Below, in pieces: positions 39,196 to 43,965 of a DNA stretch of 43,965 nt. The stretch comes from Haematobacter genomosp. 1. Its GTDB lineage: Bacteria > Pseudomonadota > Alphaproteobacteria > Rhodobacterales > Rhodobacteraceae. The position numbers and the translations under genes are program-made. The stretch is from positions 1 through 43,965 of the forward strand of contig NZ_NIPW01000013.1 of the NCBI RefSeq assembly GCF_002196855.1, written 5' to 3'. Numbering within the stretch: the first letter of the stretch is position 1; each line of letters starts with the position of its first letter. The notes under the pieces were generated by a model. That model did no database searches, had not been told where the DNA came from, and was given only the letters and a program-made list of their open reading frames with translations.

Positions 39196-39907
39196 GGGCT
39201 TCCTCCCTTCTGCGCGGAACCGCCGCTTCGGCAGCGGCGCGTATGGCGCGGATGTTGTTGCCGTAGGGGGCGGGATCGGCCACCGATCCGCCTTTGAACA
39301 CCGCAGACCCCGCAACCAGCACATCCGCGCCAGCCGCGGCGACAAGCGGGGCCGTCTCGGGCGTCACGCCGCCGTCGATCTCGATATGCACCGGGCGGTC
39401 ACCGATCAGCGCGCGGAGCCTGCGCACCTGATCGACCTGGCTCGCGATGAATTTCTGGCCGCCGAAGCCGGGGTTGACTGTCATCACGCAGACCAGTTCG
39501 ACCATGTCGAGCAGCGCCGCCGCCGCCTCCACCGGAGTGCCCGGATTGAGGGCCAGCCCCGGCCGCATTCCGGCGCCCCGGATGGCCTGCAAGGTCCGAT
39601 GGATATGCGGGCCGGCCTCCAGATGCGCGGTCAGGATATCCGCCCCCGCCGCCGCGAAAGCGTCGATATAGCTGTCAACCGGGGCGATCATCAGGTGAAC
39701 ATCCATGACGCCCCGGATATGGGGCCGGATCGCCGTGCAAAGCTGCGGGCCGAAGGTCAGGTTCGGCACGAAATGCCCGTCCATCACATCGACATGGACC
39801 CAGTCGGCGCCCTCTGCCTCTATCGCCTCGCACTCCCGCCCGAAATCCGCGAAATCGGCGGAGAGGATGGAGGGCGCGATACGGATGCGTCTGTCGAACG
39901 TGCTCAT
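39188..39907 (-). CDS. Ribulose-phosphate 3-epimerase
   Basis: Rpe, 239 residues, interconverts ribulose 5-phosphate and xylulose 5-phosphate for RuBP regeneration. The TIM-barrel signatures are intact: [31 protein letters not shown] with metal ligands, the [13 protein letters not shown] loop, [12 protein letters not shown] and VAGSAVFKG. Its position inside the cbb operon marks it as the operon copy (cbbE), and a housekeeping copy may exist elsewhere. Its start overlaps the cbbX stop by 4 bases and its 3' end overlaps cbbY by 8. Confidence 0.96.
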   Translation of the reverse strand: MSTFDRRIRIAPSILSADFADFGRECEAIEAEGADWVHVDVMDGHFVPNLTFGPQLCTAIRPHIRGVMDVHLMIAPVDSYIDAFAAAGADILTAHLEAGPHIHRTLQAIRGAGMRPGLALNPGTPVEAAAALLDMVELVCVMTVNPGFGGQKFIASQVDQVRRLRALIGDRPVHIEIDGGVTPETAPLVAAAGADVLVAGSAVFKGGSVADPAPYGNNIRAIRAAAEAAVPRRREEAHV

Positions 39908-40809
39908 GTCTCCGCCCCGATCTTCAGCCCGCCGCTGAAGACGCGGCTGACGTTGATGTCCTCGGCCTCGATCCGGCTCAGGGTGGCCGCGTCCACCGGT
40001 CCCGTGGAGGTGGTGAACAGCCGATTGGCCTGCCGGAGCCGCGCGCGATCCAGCGCGTTGCGGATGGACCGCGCATTGGCGAAATGCGGTTGCTGGCGGC
40101 GGAGGGCGATATAGTCGGTCAACACCTGCGACGCCTCATCCGTCAGGGTGTAGTTCTGATCCTCCAGCATGTGATCGGCGATGCGATGCAACTCCCCGTC
40201 GGTGTAGTCCGGGAATTCGATGTGATGCGCGATGCGCGAGCGGAAGCCCGGATTCGACTGGAAGAACCTGTCCATCCGGTCGGCATACCCCGCGAGGATG
40301 ACGACGAGATCGTCACGGTTGTTCTCCATCACCTGCAGCAGGATCTCGATGGCCTCCTGCCCGTAATCACGCTCGTTGTCCGGGCGGTAGAGGTAATAGG
40401 CCTCATCGATGAACAGCACGCCGCCCATCGCCTTCTTCAGCACTTCCTTGGTCTTGGGCGCGGTATGGCCGATATACTGGCCAACGAGATCATCCCGCGT
40501 GACGGAGACAAGGTGCCCTTTGCGCACATAGCCCAGCCGATGCAGCAGCCCGGCCATCTTCATCGCCACGGTGGTCTTGCCCGTCCCCGGATTTCCGGTG
40601 AAGGACATGTGCAGCGTCGGCGTTTCCTGGCTCAACCCCATCTGGCGGCGCGCGCGGTCCACCAGCAGCAGCGCCGCCGTTTCCCGGATGCGCTCCTTCA
40701 CGGGTGCAAGGCCGATCAGCTCACGGTCCAGCTCGTCCAGCACTTCGCGGACGCCGGAGCTTTCGTATTCGGCAGCAAGATCGACGGTCAGCGGCGTGTC
40801 GGCGTTCAT
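39904..40809 (-). CDS. CbbX, red-type RuBisCO activase
   Basis: A 301-residue AAA+ protein. Walker A is [12 protein letters not shown], the pore loop is YIGHTAPKT, Walker B is [12 protein letters not shown], sensor 1 lies in [11 protein letters not shown] and the arginine finger is in [11 protein letters not shown]. Red-type activases assemble as RuBP-stimulated hexamers that pull on the CbbL C-terminal tail to release inhibitory sugar phosphates. The segment [13 protein letters not shown] is the expected substrate-linked region. The start lies 89 bp after the cbbS stop, and a strong hairpin occupies that gap. It overlaps rpe by 4 bases. Confidence 0.97.
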   Translation of the reverse strand: MNADTPLTVDLAAEYESSGVREVLDELDRELIGLAPVKERIRETAALLLVDRARRQMGLSQETPTLHMSFTGNPGTGKTTVAMKMAGLLHRLGYVRKGHLVSVTRDDLVGQYIGHTAPKTKEVLKKAMGGVLFIDEAYYLYRPDNERDYGQEAIEILLQVMENNRDDLVVILAGYADRMDRFFQSNPGFRSRIAHHIEFPDYTDGELHRIADHMLEDQNYTLTDEASQVLTDYIALRRQQPHFANARSIRNALDRARLRQANRLFTTSTGPVDAATLSRIEAEDINVSRVFSGGLKIGAET

Positions 40810-40837
40810 GGTGATTGCTCCGTTTGGCAGGGATCGG

Positions 40838-40887
40838 GCGTTCCCCCGGCCGGAGGGGATGACCAGGGAAAGAAGCCGGGGGAACGC
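40838..40887 (-). promoter_or_regulatory. Strong RNA hairpin between cbbS and cbbX
   Basis: GCGTTCCCCCGG (40838-40849) and CCGGGGGAACGC (40876-40887) are perfect 12-bp arms with a 26-base loop. It begins about 11 bases after the cbbS stop codon on the minus strand. No T tract follows. It could partly stop transcription or protect the abundant cbbLS message, keeping cbbX lower. Confidence 0.65.
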
Positions 40888-40898
40888 AGAGGTTACCC

Positions 40899-41288
40899 TT
40901 AGCGGACGACCTCATGGGTGTAGCGGATGGAGCGGCCGTCCACCTCGGTCCGCACCATGCGGATCCGCGGCTCGACCTTCGGACGGTTGACGATGAAGCT
41001 CATCGTGACCGTCTCGAACCCGCGCGTGCTGTCGAAAGCGTTCAGGCGGATGTAGCTGTCGGGGAACGCCTTGCGGCATTCGTCCAGCTCCATCATCACG
41101 CCCTTGGCGTCCCGCAGGTCGAACATCGGGTTGCCCCACATCTCCCAGTAGGTATTCCGGGGGTGCGGTTCGTCCGTATATTCGACACCGATGGCCCAGC
41201 CCTTGGAGAGGCAATATTCCACCTGTGCGGTGATCTGCTCGTCCGTCAGGTCGGGCAGGAAAGAAAAGCAGCCTTGAGTGATACGCAT
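40899..41288 (-). CDS. RuBisCO small subunit (form IC)
   Basis: CbbS, 129 residues. It opens [19 protein letters not shown], the standard start of the red-type small subunit, followed by [20 protein letters not shown] and [11 protein letters not shown], with the C-terminal hairpin extension ([20 protein letters not shown]) that separates red from green forms. AAAGGAGG stands 5 bases ahead of the ATG, the strongest ribosome site seen in the window, fitting high expression. Longer frames include only the intercistronic DNA. Confidence 0.97.
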   Translation of the reverse strand: MRITQGCFSFLPDLTDEQITAQVEYCLSKGWAIGVEYTDEPHPRNTYWEMWGNPMFDLRDAKGVMMELDECRKAFPDSYIRLNAFDSTRGFETVTMSFIVNRPKVEPRIRMVRTEVDGRSIRYTHEVVR

Positions 41289-41344
41289 CCTGGCCTCCTT
41301 TGAGGTATTGCGATGGCGGCGGGACACCCCGCCCGTTTCCGGTG

Positions 41345-41367
41345 CGCCCCCCGGGGTAAGGGGGGCG
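41345..41367 (-). promoter_or_regulatory. RNA hairpin between cbbL and cbbS
   Basis: CGCCCCCC (41345-41352), loop GGGGTAA, GGGGGGCG (41360-41367): a perfect 8-bp GC stem in the 89-bp gap. It lies about 10 bases past the cbbL stop and about 55 bases before the cbbS start. Confidence 0.6.
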
Positions 41368-41377
41368 TCAGGTGCCG

Positions 41378-43925
<2,548 letters not shown>

Positions 43926-43937
43926 CCGTAATCCTCC

Positions 43938-43965
43938 CTAGATCAGCCGTCCGATGGCGGCGGCG
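43938..43965 (-). CDS. C-terminal fragment of the next upstream cbb gene (partial)
   Basis: A frame enters from the right edge and ends with TAG at 43938-43940. Only eight codons are visible (AAAIGRLI), 12 bp before the cbbA ATG. This spacing indicates another operon gene, such as a kinase, transketolase or GAPDH, but nothing in eight residues identifies it. Confidence 0.35.

Overview
The window is a GC-rich (visibly well above 60% G+C) bacterial chromosome or large-replicon segment. Overlapping operon structure, a red-type (form IC) RuBisCO operon with CbbX, TatABC, and molybdenum xanthine dehydrogenase next to a BMP-type transporter all point to an alphaproteobacterium, most likely of the order Rhodobacterales. 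Genus cannot be fixed from this sequence alone. No tRNA, rRNA, CRISPR array or intact transposase was found.

Left part (1-9073): an AT-rich edge with one consensus DnaA box; a LysR-regulator/DoxX/CatE-like dioxygenase cluster on the minus strand; tatABC followed by a coupled P-loop ATPase; an atypical short-chain dehydrogenase; a DEAD-box RNA helicase divergent from an OsmC-type peroxidase and a transglutaminase-like protein. Middle (9077-19736): prfC; the tightly coupled group tpiA - cytochrome P450 - GNAT acetyltransferase, ending in a good intrinsic terminator; a repeat composite (a 126/127-bp direct repeat on both sides of a ~160-bp miniature inverted-repeat element); a phospholipase D/cardiolipin-synthase-like protein; dnaE; and two small convergent VOC proteins.

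19993-29598 is a purine module on the plus strand: xdhA, xdhB, xdhC, then the ATPase, two permeases and the periplasmic binding protein of a nucleoside/purine-type ABC transporter. Nearly every junction overlaps or is very short, so uptake and xanthine/hypoxanthine oxidation are probably co-expressed. A second copy of the miniature element lies just after it (about 29898-30051). 30071-35578 holds a VOC protein, an RND efflux pump (permease plus adaptor, no outer-membrane channel gene) and a divergent TetR regulator; a perfect 14-bp palindrome in the shared intergenic region is the likely operator.

Right part (36700-43965): the Calvin-cycle operon on the minus strand, in transcription order cbbA (aldolase), cbbL, cbbS, cbbX, rpe, cbbY, cbbZ, then a secreted YVTN beta-propeller protein. 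It combines carbon fixation (CbbLS), activase repair (CbbX), removal of inhibitory and by-product sugar phosphates (CbbY, CbbZ) and RuBP regeneration (CbbA, Rpe). Strong RNA hairpins sit between cbbL and cbbS and between cbbS and cbbX. No wholly new system is evident; the best leads are the repeat composite/miniature-element family, the TetR palindrome, the xdhB-xdhC micro-ORF and the cbb intercistronic hairpins.
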